A DNA stretch of 64,000 nt from Chitinophaga solisilvae (GCF_009928525.1 NZ_JAABOK010000004.1:248001-312000); one strand, 5' to 3'. Positions 26,224-34,919 are shown, counted from the first letter of the stretch. Notes: a model not told the origin generated them from the letters alone. Program-made: numbers and translations.

Positions 26224-29200
26224 TTACGTGGTTAGTTTTTTCTGTTTGGCCAGACTGGATTCGTAGTATCTGGAGAGGAAGTGGTAGATGACCAGTTCGT
26301 GTTTGCGCTGGTTGGACAGCAGGGTGCGGTTCAGGAACATGTGGATGTAGCTGGGGAGCAGGTCGTAGCGGTTGGGGAGCGGGCCGTGCTGGGCAAGGGC
26401 TGCTGCTATCTTTTCGGAGCGGATGCCAAAGAAGGCGGTCGCTTCACCGATGCCGTTGTCTGCGTCCTGTGCCGGGTCCAGGAAGCTGCCTACCTTGCGC
26501 ATTTCCTGCCGGTATTTGTCGTTAAGCTGCACGAGGAGCTGTTTACCTCCGCCAAATTCCTCATAGAATCCTTTCTGCAGCTGTTGCAGCAGGAGTGATT
26601 TTTCCCGCAGCGTATAGCCGAAGTCGTTAAGGAGCTCGTCTACTCCTCTTACTGCCAGCGGCCAGCGGTAGTTTTCCCCTTCCTCTTCTTCCAGCAGATC
26701 AATGATATTGACCACCGCTTCGCTGTCAAAACAGAATATTTCTTCGCTGAGCGCCATGGTGGCGGCGCCGTAGCGTTCTATTTCACGCTGGTAGGTATCT
26801 GTCTGTATGCGGTATACGGCATCTTTGTCCTGAAATTCCTGCATGGCCTGATACAATCTGTTCAGTACCTCCTGCCAGAACAGGGGATGCGCTCCGTGAT
26901 GGAAGCGGACCCGCAGATGATGTTCAGGGTCAGTATAGCGGATGAAGAACCAGCTGTCTGTAATACCTTCTTCCTGCAGGGTTTGGGCCAGCGGACGTAT
27001 CACTTCGCGGAGAATGGACTCTGCGCTGCGGGTGCCGCAGTAAATTTTTACGTATAGCCATTCGCTGCCGGTAAAGAACTGGCGGACGGGCATTTCCGGA
27101 GCTTCCGTCAGGTCGGCGGAAGGGATGGCCGTTGCAGGAACCGTGGTATGGAGGGGGAAGATAAATTCGTTGGTATGTCTGCCGGCAGCGCTCTCTATCC
27201 AGCAGTTTTCTGCTGTGGACAGGAACTCCTGCAGGGTGAGCTGATCTTTTTTAAGCAGGTTGTCTGCCAGCAGTTGTATGGCAGCAGGGCATTCCATATC
27301 GATCAGCAGCTCATTGTCGCCCTCCACGATAACCACGTGGCGGGGAAGTTCCAGTTGTTCCCTGATACCTGCGAATATGCCGGCAAATGTTTCAGGGGAA
27401 GACTTTTCCAGTGCGGGATAATCTTTTTTACGCAGCTTCCAGGTGCTTTTGCTGAGCAGCAGTTTACCGTAGCGTACGCGGGGCAGGAAGGAGTCGTCCG
27501 TTTGCCATTGCCAGCTGATGCCGGCCTGGTAGCCCTGGTATTGCAGGTCGCACAGGAATTTATAGATAGGGAGCCCGTTGCGGTAGTTGTGGGCGGTGCT
27601 CATACGCGGCACTATTATTTTGTTGAGGCGGCGGGAGCGCAACATAATCTTGCCGCGTTGTACGCTCACCATCAGATCGTCTGCCGGCAGTTGAAAATTG
27701 GCAGGGGCCTGTGTGTTGGCGAGATATACTATTTCGTGGCTGCGTAGCCGCGGGCGCATGAGGATATTACCTGTACGTGATTCCGGCAGGTGAATGATTT
27801 CAGCGTAGATTTTTTCCGGTTCCTGCGCTTCTTCTGCAGCGAGGCTTTCCTTTACAAGTTGCTGCAGCCGTTCATCGCCATGGCAGAACCTGCCCAGCAG
27901 GTTGGCGGAAGAGGGGCCGGAGCAGCCGTTCATATCAAAGAGGTAGTCGCCGGCGTCGATAGCAGCTGCGCTGCTTCCCAGGATGCTGCCCATGAGGTAC
28001 ATGCTGTAGGGGAGGGTAGGAGCCTCCTGTTCTTTCAGTTCTTCCAGGTGCTGTTCTGTGAGCACAATTTCTTTTTTACGCTGGCGCAGGCATTCATGTA
28101 GCTGCTGTAGCTGGAATTCCATCATTTTACTGCGGGGAGGGCCCTGCGCTCTGCCGCCGGGGGTAGGGTAGATGTCGTCCAGTAGTGGCGTGTGATCGCT
28201 GCTGCTGTTGGTATGACTGCCATAGCCGATACCGGCTTCCGTATCGAGGGCCAGGTTGAGTGGGATTTCCTGTTCTTCGTAGCGGGTGCTGAAGGCGGTG
28301 ATGAAGTCCTGCAGGTCGCTGTTGGGGTTAACCCTGGCCAGCTTCCACAGCGCGGATACCTGTGTGGTGATATCATTGATGAGTTGGGTACTGAGCGTGT
28401 TTTCGGTGGTGGCGAGGAACAGGTCCGTCTGTACCAGGTCTTTGTTGCTGGTAGCGTTGAGTATGGCTTTCACCAGCTCATGAATGGCGTAATATTTTTC
28501 CGTGCCTGTCTGCTGTTCGCTGAGTAGCTGTTGTATGCGGCTGAGTGGTGTGGTGAAGGCTTCGGTATGTTGCAGCTGTTGCAGGCGGCGCAGGAGATTG
28601 CTGAAGAATTCTTCTCCGGTGACGGTGGGTTCCAGTTCACTTACCAGCAGCTGGTTGCTGACCAGTTCTTCCGTAAATTCTGCGGCTTCTTCTTCCGTGA
28701 TATCTTCATCTATCTCCATAATACTATTACGTATATCCGTCAGCGTTGCCCCGTTTCTGGCTGTTTCCAGCATACAGTCGAGGTATGCGCTGCGGTTCAC
28801 GGCGGTGAGGTAGTAGTTACGGAATTTGTTCTTTACCGCGTAGGCGGCATAACGGTATCTGCTGCCTGTTTCGTAGAGGGAGTTGTTGGGATAGAACAGC
28901 AGCTGGGCTTTTATTTCAGGTATGCCGGTGATGGCGGCAGCCAGTTCCGCTACATAGTTCATGTCGAGGCGTGCATGTTTTTTATGCGCTTCAGGAGGCT
29001 GCAGTAATATAGCGGTATGATCGGCAGGCGCGCCGGTGGCGCATCCGGCGAAAAGGCCGTAGGGCGTACATCTGCTGCTCATGCGTAACAGGTATCTGTA
29101 CAGGGAAAAAGCGAGTTTGCGGATGTCTTTTTCCTGCGTGATGGTTCCCTGTAACCATTTATGCAGTTCCTGGTATAACTCCGGGGAGGCAATATATATA

Positions 29201-29340
29201 GCTTCTTTCAGGTAGTTGTCTGTATATATTTCTTTGATCGTTCCGGCGAGCGTGGCAGGGGTAATGGTACGTAACTGTTCGTGGATGTTGACTGGTAAAA
29301 GCGGTGTTCTTACAACGTAGTAGTTTTCTGACTGGATCAT
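26224..29340 (-). CDS. Class I lanthipeptide dehydratase LanB (full length)
   Basis: A 1038-residue cytoplasmic enzyme. The N-terminal glutamylation domain (about residues 1-650) begins VVRTPLLPVN and contains LAFSLYRYLLRMSSRCTPYGLFAGCATG, the typical Lant_dehydr_N block. The C-terminal elimination domain (about 750-1030) has EWLYVKIYCGTRSAESIL and DSWFFIRYTDPEHHLRVRFH. It uses glutamyl-tRNA to dehydrate Ser and Thr of precursor peptides. The gene is divergent from two precursor genes and lanC, separated by about 255 bases. Unlike the split dehydratases known in some Chitinophaga loci (pinensin), both halves are in one chain. Confidence 0.93.
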   Translation of the reverse strand: MIQSENYYVVRTPLLPVNIHEQLRTITPATLAGTIKEIYTDNYLKEAIYIASPELYQELHKWLQGTITQEKDIRKLAFSLYRYLLRMSSRCTPYGLFAGCATGAPADHTAILLQPPEAHKKHARLDMNYVAELAAAITGIPEIKAQLLFYPNNSLYETGSRYRYAAYAVKNKFRNYYLTAVNRSAYLDCMLETARNGATLTDIRNSIMEIDEDITEEEAAEFTEELVSNQLLVSELEPTVTGEEFFSNLLRRLQQLQHTEAFTTPLSRIQQLLSEQQTGTEKYYAIHELVKAILNATSNKDLVQTDLFLATTENTLSTQLINDITTQVSALWKLARVNPNSDLQDFITAFSTRYEEQEIPLNLALDTEAGIGYGSHTNSSSDHTPLLDDIYPTPGGRAQGPPRSKMMEFQLQQLHECLRQRKKEIVLTEQHLEELKEQEAPTLPYSMYLMGSILGSSAAAIDAGDYLFDMNGCSGPSSANLLGRFCHGDERLQQLVKESLAAEEAQEPEKIYAEIIHLPESRTGNILMRPRLRSHEIVYLANTQAPANFQLPADDLMVSVQRGKIMLRSRRLNKIIVPRMSTAHNYRNGLPIYKFLCDLQYQGYQAGISWQWQTDDSFLPRVRYGKLLLSKSTWKLRKKDYPALEKSSPETFAGIFAGIREQLELPRHVVIVEGDNELLIDMECPAAIQLLADNLLKKDQLTLQEFLSTAENCWIESAAGRHTNEFIFPLHTTVPATAIPSADLTEAPEMPVRQFFTGSEWLYVKIYCGTRSAESILREVIRPLAQTLQEEGITDSWFFIRYTDPEHHLRVRFHHGAHPLFWQEVLNRLYQAMQEFQDKDAVYRIQTDTYQREIERYGAATMALSEEIFCFDSEAVVNIIDLLEEEEGENYRWPLAVRGVDELLNDFGYTLREKSLLLQQLQKGFYEEFGGGKQLLVQLNDKYRQEMRKVGSFLDPAQDADNGIGEATAFFGIRSEKIAAALAQHGPLPNRYDLLPSYIHMFLNRTLLSNQRKHELVIYHFLSRYYESSLAKQKKLTT

Positions 29341-29596
29341 GGCTTCAGGCGCGTCTTTAAATGTTTGAAGGTAACGGTTTAGCTGGCGATGACGTATCCC
29401 GTTTTTACGGGATTATCTAAGTTATCACATATACTTTGAAAAAAAATCACGCTTTTCCGTGAGCTTCATTTTCCAACAATCTGCTTACATTTATAAACGA
29501 TCCTGTAATTGAGAAAAAACCTTATTAATGTCCACATTTATAATATAACAGTCACTTACCACAAGCAGATTATTTTCAACCTATAAAAATTGTATT
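29341..29596. other. Divergent promoter region of the lanthipeptide locus
   Basis: 256 AT-rich bases between lanB (minus) and the first precursor gene (plus). They hold a small perfect hairpin, ATCCCGT/ACGGGAT (29396-29402 with 29407-29413, TTTT loop). I could not fix a promoter with confidence. No gene seen. Confidence 0.5.
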
Positions 29597-29755
29597 ATGA
29601 GAAAAACAACAGAAAAAAAACTCGTGCTCAACAAAGTGAAAGTTTCCAAGTTGAACAATGTTAAACAAGAAGTTAATGCAGACAAAAAACCAACGTACAC
29701 TGGTTGCAGCCTGTTTGCAAAATGCACACCTCCGATTTCTTTTAACAACTGCTGA
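29597..29755 (+). CDS. Lanthipeptide precursor peptide 1 (52 residues)
   Basis: A small gene opposite lanB. The leader MRKTTEKKLVLNKVKVSKLN has the KKLxLxKxxVxxL pattern of Bacteroidota ribosomal peptide precursors and matches that of the next gene. The C-terminal core region after about residue 30 reads PTYTGCSLFAKCTPPISFNNC, with T33, T35, S38, T44 and S48 as dehydration sites and C37, C43 and C52 for ring closure. There is no double-glycine cleavage site. Position between LanB and LanC and the Ser/Thr/Cys pattern support the call. The leader/core border is inferred. Confidence 0.88.
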   Translation: MRKTTEKKLVLNKVKVSKLNNVKQEVNADKKPTYTGCSLFAKCTPPISFNNC

Positions 29756-29770
29756 GAATTAAGGTAGCTT

Positions 29771-29941
29771 ATGAAAAAGATCACTGAAAAAAAACTCAGC
29801 CTCGGTAAAATCAAGGTAGCGGATTTAAGCGCTAAAACGGTTACTGCTGAAGCGCTGAAATCAGCACAGTGCAACTCTTTTCCGATTGCCTGTCTGAGCC
29901 AGGGTGCGCCATTATGCAGCGTTGATTCCTGCCGCTTCTGA
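29771..29941 (+). CDS. Lanthipeptide precursor peptide 2 (56 residues)
   Basis: Starts 15 bases after the first precursor gene. The leader MKKITEKKLSLGKIKVADLS is clearly homologous to that of peptide 1, but the core is unrelated. It reads AQCNSFPIACLSQGAPLCS followed by VDSCRF, with Cys at 34, 41, 49 and 54 and Ser at 31, 36, 43, 50 and 53. Up to four (methyl)lanthionine rings are possible. No GG motif. One LanB/LanC pair would have to process both cores, as is known for other two-peptide or multi-precursor class I systems. Confidence 0.88.
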   Translation: MKKITEKKLSLGKIKVADLSAKTVTAEALKSAQCNSFPIACLSQGAPLCSVDSCRF

Positions 29942-30036
29942 TTTGATTTTACTGCATATATACCGCGTTCTGGCATACCTGTCTGCAGCATGTATACCCG
30001 CCGCTGTAAAAATGTATTAAATCATTTATTATTGCA

Positions 30037-30077
30037 TGGCAAAACATGTACGCTTTGTTGCAGTACATGTTTTGCCA
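30037..30077 (+). terminator. 15-base-pair hairpin between the precursor genes and lanC
   Basis: Arms 30037-30051 and 30063-30077 are perfectly complementary (TGGCAAAACATGTAC on the left). Only TTATAT follows, not a T-run. It may be a partial terminator or an RNA-stabilising structure that makes precursor mRNA more abundant than lanC mRNA. Confidence 0.55.
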
Positions 30078-30103
30078 TTATATGTTTATAAACGGCTAAT
30101 AGT

Positions 30104-31315
30104 ATGGATTACAAAAAGGAAGCTGCCGCCATGGCAGCCAAGATCAGTACTGCGCTTAACGAATTTGTTGTTAACGACACCAATACAGGATTACTGGGCG
30201 GCTATACAGGAAGCGCCCTGTTCTATGCCTATTATTATCAGCTGACTTCCAGCGATGAGCACCTGGATAAGGCGCATGCCATCATAGAGAAAAGTATTGA
30301 GTCGCTGGGGCAGGAAGCTACCAACGGTTCTCACTGCAGCGGTGTTGCAGGGGTGGCGTGGACTATCCAGCATCTGATAGATATGGGTTTTATTGAAGAA
30401 GATGAGCTGGTAGATGCTTTTGCAGACATCGATGATATCGTTGGCGAGTTTATGCTGAATTCGCTGGAAGAATCGCAGCTGGATTTCCTTCATCAGGGTA
30501 CCGGACCAGCGTTGTATTTCCTCGGCAGGCCGGCTCATATTGCAGAGAAGTACCTGGTGCCTATGGTAACGCACCTGGAGCAGCAGGCGGTGATTCTGCC
30601 TACCGGTATTTCCTGGAGAGATGAGTTTGCCCGGAGCAACAAGCCCGAATATGCGGGTAAGGAAGTGTTTAACCTGGGGCTGGCGCATGGCGTGCCTTCC
30701 ATCATTGCCTTGCTGGCCAGGCTGTACGAAAAGGGTATTGCGAAGGAACGCGCTGCGGTATTGGCGCATGACAGTATTCAGTGGTTGCTGTCAGCCAAAA
30801 AGCCACAGAGCGGCGGTGGTGAATCCTGGTACCCGACACTCGTGGATGCGGCCAATGTTCCGTCAGGTGACCGGCATAGCCGTCTGGGCTGGTGCTACGG
30901 CGACCTGGGTATCGCCACCATGCTGATGGGAGCGGGGGAGCGTTTGCAGCGCAATGATTACAAAACGGAAGCCCACCAGATGATGCGCGATATTGCCCAG
31001 CACCGCGACCTGAAGAACGGCGCTGTTTTCGATGCCTGCCTCTGCCATGGCAGTGCGGGTATTGCCCATATCTTTCAGCGTGGGGCTGCTTCCACCGGCG
31101 ATCCGCTGCTGGCCCAGGCTACAGATCAGTGGATACAGCATACGCTGGCGTTAAGCAACCGCCCCGGCCCCGTTGGATACCAGTTCTATCATATGCCGGA
31201 TTGGGTAGACAGTTATAATATGCTGGAAGGGATTACCGGTATCGGGCTGGCACTGGTCAGTTACATGGAACCGGGAATCAGACCTGACTGGGGTAATGGC
31301 ATGCTGATATCCTAA
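30104..31315 (+). CDS. Lanthionine synthetase C-like cyclase LanC
   Basis: A 403-residue (alpha/alpha)6-barrel protein with GxxG repeats: GLLGGYTGSALF, CSGVAGVAW, FNLGLAHGVPSIIALL, GWCYGDLGIATML and CLCHGSAGIAHIF. Expected zinc ligands are C264 (GWCYGD), C314 and H315 (CHG), with H195 in AHG as the likely active-site base. It closes thioether rings between Cys and dehydrated residues in the two peptides encoded just upstream. The gap to the second precursor is about 160 bases, with a hairpin in between. Confidence 0.92.
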   Translation: MDYKKEAAAMAAKISTALNEFVVNDTNTGLLGGYTGSALFYAYYYQLTSSDEHLDKAHAIIEKSIESLGQEATNGSHCSGVAGVAWTIQHLIDMGFIEEDELVDAFADIDDIVGEFMLNSLEESQLDFLHQGTGPALYFLGRPAHIAEKYLVPMVTHLEQQAVILPTGISWRDEFARSNKPEYAGKEVFNLGLAHGVPSIIALLARLYEKGIAKERAAVLAHDSIQWLLSAKKPQSGGGESWYPTLVDAANVPSGDRHSRLGWCYGDLGIATMLMGAGERLQRNDYKTEAHQMMRDIAQHRDLKNGAVFDACLCHGSAGIAHIFQRGAASTGDPLLAQATDQWIQHTLALSNRPGPVGYQFYHMPDWVDSYNMLEGITGIGLALVSYMEPGIRPDWGNGMLIS

Positions 31316-31442
31316 ACTTACCTAGTTGTATTCCGCATCCGAATTTTTTATATATTACAGGAGAAGTAAATGAAAATCTAAATTGTGTTCACCCGAGATT
31401 GCTATGCCAAGCATTCCATCGTTACAGCAAACCTGAATAACC

Positions 31443-32081
31443 ATGATCCGATTATATTTCGTCGATGATCATCCGTTGATACTCGAAGGGCTGCGATCAT
31501 TACTAAGCCTGGAAAAAGACATAGAGCTGGTCGGGGAAACCCGTACCGGCGCTTCCTGTCTTAATTTCCTGGTGCGCGGCTCCGCCGATGTTATTTTACT
31601 GGATACAATGCTGCCCGATATCAGCGGGGCAGCATTGTGTGATATCATCAAAAAACTATACCCCGACGTAATGGTCCTGGGGCTGAGTTATCACAAGGAT
31701 TACAGCGGCATCGCCGGTATGCTGGACAGCGGCGCCAGCGGATGCCTGATGAAAAACGCTGACAAACAGGAGCTGCTACGGGCCATCCACGAGGTCCATG
31801 CAGGGCAGACCTATCTTTCTGCCGAACTGAAAGAAATACTGAATGAAGAAAAAGGCCATTCCCGGCTACGCCAGCTGCACATTACCAAAAGGGAAAAAGA
31901 AGTGCTGTGGCTCATCGCCAACGGTCATACCAATCATGAAATAGCTGAAAAACTGTTTATCAGCAGCGATACAGTAGACAGCCACCGGAGAAACCTGCTT
32001 GGAAAACTGAAAGCCCGAAATACTGCCATGCTGATCAAATGCGCTGTTGACCATCAGTTGCTGGTGCCTGGTCAAACCTGA
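31443..32081 (+). CDS. NarL/FixJ-type two-component response regulator
   Basis: A 212-residue protein. The receiver domain (1-120) has D8/D9 and the phosphoacceptor D54 (VILLDTMLP). A LuxR-type HTH occupies about 145-205 (KREKEVLWLIANGHTNHEIA, then KLFISSDTVDSHRRNLLGKL). It begins 127 bases after lanC on the same strand and may control the lanthipeptide locus. No partner histidine kinase is present in the window, so the signal is unknown. A terminator at 32248-32280 ends this unit. Confidence 0.9.
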   Translation: MIRLYFVDDHPLILEGLRSLLSLEKDIELVGETRTGASCLNFLVRGSADVILLDTMLPDISGAALCDIIKKLYPDVMVLGLSYHKDYSGIAGMLDSGASGCLMKNADKQELLRAIHEVHAGQTYLSAELKEILNEEKGHSRLRQLHITKREKEVLWLIANGHTNHEIAEKLFISSDTVDSHRRNLLGKLKARNTAMLIKCAVDHQLLVPGQT

Positions 32082-32247
32082 TCCGCTCTCTGCCCACTGT
32101 TAATCTTGACACTGTCACTAATGCTAAAACTATCAGTAAAGCTGGTACAGGCATAGGTTTGCCGTTTCGGTACGTCAATAACGCCTACGCCTGTACGAAG
32201 ATGCTGAAGGCATTAACTGCTGCTGGTTAACAGGGATGTTTTTATTG

Positions 32248-32280
32248 GCTGCAGTTGTTGTATAACATAACAACTGCAGC
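32248..32280 (+). terminator. Terminator hairpin after the response-regulator gene
   Basis: GCTGCAGTTGTT (32248-32259) pairs perfectly with AACAACTGCAGC (32269-32280), nine-base loop, followed by TTTAATATTTT. Confidence 0.65.
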
Positions 32281-32341
32281 TTTAATATTTTAGAAAAAAA
32301 TATCTGTAGGACCCTGCGATGTATTTGCAGTGGAAATTCCC

Positions 32342-32349
32342 TACTTTTG
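32342..32349 (+). promoter_or_regulatory. Candidate -7 promoter element for the HELGH protein gene
   Basis: TACTTTTG matches TAnnTTTG exactly. A TTTG lies at 32324-32327, but the 14-base spacing is shorter than the usual 19-21. The implied 5' leader is about 165 bases. Confidence 0.4.
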
Positions 32350-32519
32350 CCCTTCATCGACCCCGATTTTTTGTTTTTACGATAGTACAGGATTTCATCA
32401 GCCAACATAAGACAGATCAAACCGCGGGAAAGATGAAGGATGCGTTTTGTTGTCAGCATATGATAGTTATGTTGATATGTGATTAAATTCAGTTTCCCTC
32501 AAACTGTAAAGCCATTTGT

Positions 32520-33362
32520 ATGCAACTTAGACTCCTTGTGACGACCCTTGTCATCATGCTGGGCTATGGCCGTGCCCTGGCTCAGATAAGTATTCCCTAT
32601 CAGGCGCTTGCTGCGAATATCAGTATGGACATGACTACTGATGCTGTTACCTTTGCGCCAGCCCCTGCTCCCGCACCTGACAGTATACAGGCCACCGCTA
32701 TTTGGTCCTTTGCTACTGCCGCCGCTGAAATGCCTGCCTTTATGGTAGAAGGCAGCCATCTGGAAGTAAAGCAGATCAATGACGCCCTGGCCCTCATTCA
32801 AAGGACCAACCCCGCCATTTATGCTACTGTTACTGCCGCCAGGGGAGGGTTGCGTATCTACATCGGTGAACTGATTCCCAAAAATCTGAATACCACCCTC
32901 TCCAACCATGGTATCACCTGGTTTGAAGAAGCAGACATCACCCATGAACTGACCGGCGAATTCAATATTGATATGACCCGCAGCAACGATCTGCGCGCAG
33001 AAGCCAATGGTCAGTATTCCCGCGGACGACGCAACGGGGCGGAGCCGGAAAGGGTCCTCATCTCCGAAGCGGAAGCCAATAGTATGATTACCTTTCAGCA
33101 TCCTGAAATAACGATCGATAACAGCCTGTCCGGAAAGGCATTTGCCAGAGTACTGGCCCATGAACTGGGACACGTAGCCTATCGTATGAACAACAAGGCC
33201 AGATCCGTTTTCTTTCCGGTAGATGCCGCCCTGAAAGGCCACGATGCCGGCAACCCCGACGGAGAAGCCGCCGATAAGGCCGGCCGTGAATTCGACCGGA
33301 ACTACCGCAAAGCCAAACGAGCCATCAAAGCAGAGAAGAGACGCCTGATGGCGAAACAGTAA
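32520..33362 (+). CDS. Exported protein with HELGH zinc-metallopeptidase motif
   Basis: A 280-residue protein with a Sec signal peptide ending ALAQ (about residue 22), then a low-complexity PAPAPAPAP stretch (47-53). The HExxH motif is H214-ELG-H218 (ARVLAHELGHVAYRM). The C-terminus is rich in Lys and Arg (NYRKAKRAIKAEKRRLM). I do not recognise the family. A third zinc ligand cannot be fixed by eye; D or H residues after the motif (KGHDAGNPDGEAAD) are candidates. It follows the lanthipeptide locus by about 440 bases with its own promoter, so a link to leader removal is only speculation. Confidence 0.65.
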   Translation: MQLRLLVTTLVIMLGYGRALAQISIPYQALAANISMDMTTDAVTFAPAPAPAPDSIQATAIWSFATAAAEMPAFMVEGSHLEVKQINDALALIQRTNPAIYATVTAARGGLRIYIGELIPKNLNTTLSNHGITWFEEADITHELTGEFNIDMTRSNDLRAEANGQYSRGRRNGAEPERVLISEAEANSMITFQHPEITIDNSLSGKAFARVLAHELGHVAYRMNNKARSVFFPVDAALKGHDAGNPDGEAADKAGREFDRNYRKAKRAIKAEKRRLMAKQ

Positions 33363-33374
33363 GGAGTATTTTAT

Positions 33375-33497
33375 AATTTGGCTATTTGAGATTTGGTTAT
33401 TTAAAATGCAGCGGAGACAGAAAGCGGATAAACAAGCTAATGATTCTGTTTTTGTCTCCGCTGCATTTTAAATAACCAAATCTCAAATAGCCAAATT
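33375..33497. repeat. Long palindrome, 45-base perfect arms, between convergent genes
   Basis: Left arm 33375-33419, 33-base loop, right arm 33453-33497. It shares the GAGATTTGGT-ATTTAAAATGCAGCGGAGA core with the copy at 16645-16770. The one core difference (C to T) is compensated on the other arm. It lies between the HELGH gene and the hxlR-like gene. Confidence 0.9.
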
Positions 33498-33533
33498 GTC
33501 ATTTAATAACGTAAACGTATATACGAAAATTGG

Positions 33534-33854
33534 TTACTCCCCCAGAAAGTTCATCCCTATCTGTGCCAGCATTTTAATCAGCGGCAGCACTTCCTTTCCT
33601 TTTTTGGTCAGGGTGTATTCAACGCGCAGGGTATTTTCAAGGTAAGACCGCTTCTCCAGTATTTTATTTTCTACCAGGGAGCGTAATTCCTGCAGTAACA
33701 TTTTCTCACTGATCTCCGGTATGTAGCGGCGCAGCTCACCGTAACGCACCGGCTTGTCTTCCACGATATGATAGATGATGCGCAGTTTCCATTTCCCGCC
33801 GAGTACTTCAAGGGCTTTCGTGATGGGGCAATTTTTTACAGAAATTATTTCCAT
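33534..33854 (-). CDS. HxlR-family winged-helix regulator
   Basis: A 106-residue DNA-binding protein with the HxlR pattern NCPITKALEVLGGKWKLRIIYHI, then YGELRRYIPEISEKMLLQELRSL and the wing ENTLRVEYTLTKKGKEV. C9 in VKNCPI is the cysteine that senses redox or electrophile stress in several family members (HypR, YodB). It is divergent from the SDR gene at 33992, and repeated palindromic half-sites lie between them. Regulation of the SDR gene and itself is likely. Confidence 0.92.
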   Translation of the reverse strand: MEIISVKNCPITKALEVLGGKWKLRIIYHIVEDKPVRYGELRRYIPEISEKMLLQELRSLVENKILEKRSYLENTLRVEYTLTKKGKEVLPLIKMLAQIGMNFLGE

Positions 33855-33888
33855 AGTTAACCTATTGATTTTGTAGGGTTTGAACCTT

Positions 33889-33916
33889 TTGGTAAGTACT
33901 GTACCAATTGGTAAGT
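33889..33916. promoter_or_regulatory. Candidate HxlR operator (repeated TTGGTAAGT half-sites)
   Basis: TTGGTAAGT occurs at 33889-33897 and again at 33908-33916, 19 bases apart, with a perfect palindrome TACCAATTGGTA (33902-33913) across the second. It lies in the divergent hxlR/SDR promoter region. Confidence 0.5.
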
Positions 33917-33991
33917 TCTTGACCCGTATTTAGTTGTGATTTAAATTTACAGTATTAACCACAAAAAACTAAAAATTAATACCTCAATATT

Positions 33992-34894
33992 ATGGCTACA
34001 ATCTTAGTTACAACGGCGACCGGGCTTCAGGGAACAGCAGTTGCGCAGGAGCTGGTAAAGGCAAATTTTTCAGTTAAAGTGTTAACAAGAGATCCTTCAA
34101 AAATCGCATCAGGGGATTACCAGGTGGCTGAGGGTAGCTTTGATGATCCTGATAGTCTCAGGGAGGCGCTCACTGGTGTTGATGGCGTTTACTTCAAATT
34201 ACCGTTGATTTTTGATAAAGATCTGTTGCTCAAATATACCAAAAACTTTGTTGAAGCAGCAAAAAATGCATCGCTGAAACTGATCGTGTTTAACAGCAGC
34301 ATCCTGGTACCGGAGCAACCTTCCGGCTTTGTTGCTTTCGACTCCAAACTGGAAGCGGAGCAATTACTGAAGCAATCAGGATTACCGGTGGTTTATCTGC
34401 ATCCGCGTATTTATCTTGATAACCTCGCTGCGCCATGGTCTGTTCCCGCTATCATTGAGCAGGGCGTACTGCCGGTGCCGGTACCCGGCGGTCAGCAGGT
34501 TTCCTGGATCAGCCTGTACGACCTCGCGCGTTACACCGTGGCCGCCTTCCAGCGTCCTGAACTGGCAGGCCGCACCTTCGAAGTGGGCGCTGCGCCGGTG
34601 AATGCCCAGGACCTCACTGCCGGTTTATCTTCCCTGCTCAACAAAACCATCCAGTACGTTTACGTTACCCCGGATGAATTTGAAGCCGGCCTCAAAGGCG
34701 CCTTCGGTGACCTGACGGCGAAAAGCATTTCAGATATTTACCGTCACCTCCGCGATAAACCGGAAGACTTTGTGGTGAACAACAACGACGCCGTGAAAGC
34801 GCTTGGCGTGGAACCATTAACATTTGCCCAATGGGTAGCCAATGTGCCCTGGGAACAACTTAATCAACAATACGCCGGCGCTATAGCCGGTTAA
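33992..34894 (+). CDS. NmrA-like NAD(P)-binding oxidoreductase
   Basis: A 300-residue Rossmann protein with the start ATILVTTATGLQGTAVAQEL (nucleotide-binding loop TTATGLQG), then NFVEAAKNASLKLIVFNSS and FDSKLEAEQLLKQSGLPVVYLHPRIYLDNLAAPW. It is an atypical SDR related to azoreductase/quinone oxidoreductase-like NmrA proteins. Being divergent from an HxlR regulator, it fits the common HxlR-controlled detoxification pair. The DsbA-like gene follows after 25 bases and is probably co-transcribed. Confidence 0.85.
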   Translation: MATILVTTATGLQGTAVAQELVKANFSVKVLTRDPSKIASGDYQVAEGSFDDPDSLREALTGVDGVYFKLPLIFDKDLLLKYTKNFVEAAKNASLKLIVFNSSILVPEQPSGFVAFDSKLEAEQLLKQSGLPVVYLHPRIYLDNLAAPWSVPAIIEQGVLPVPVPGGQQVSWISLYDLARYTVAAFQRPELAGRTFEVGAAPVNAQDLTAGLSSLLNKTIQYVYVTPDEFEAGLKGAFGDLTAKSISDIYRHLRDKPEDFVVNNNDAVKALGVEPLTFAQWVANVPWEQLNQQYAGAIAG

Positions 34895-34919
34895 TAATCT
34901 GGTTTATTAATACTTAGCT

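Larger units (their letters stand above)
32082..32519 (+). other. 438-base gene-free region with two hairpins and a promoter
   Basis: Contains an imperfect hairpin, GTACAGGCATAGG/CCTACGCCTGTAC (32145-32157 with 32184-32196), a strong terminator-like hairpin at 32248-32280 and a TAnnTTTG promoter at 32342-32349. A minus-strand frame in this interval has no recognisable features and was not called. Confidence 0.5.

Noticed and set aside
29581..29991. 136-codon minus-strand frame across the lanthipeptide precursors
   Set aside because: It is the antisense shadow of the two precursor genes, which have clear leader homology and Cys/Ser/Thr-rich cores on the plus strand.
32175..32459. 94-codon minus-strand frame
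   Set aside because: It covers the terminator hairpin and the promoter of the next gene, and has no recognisable domain or composition of a gene.
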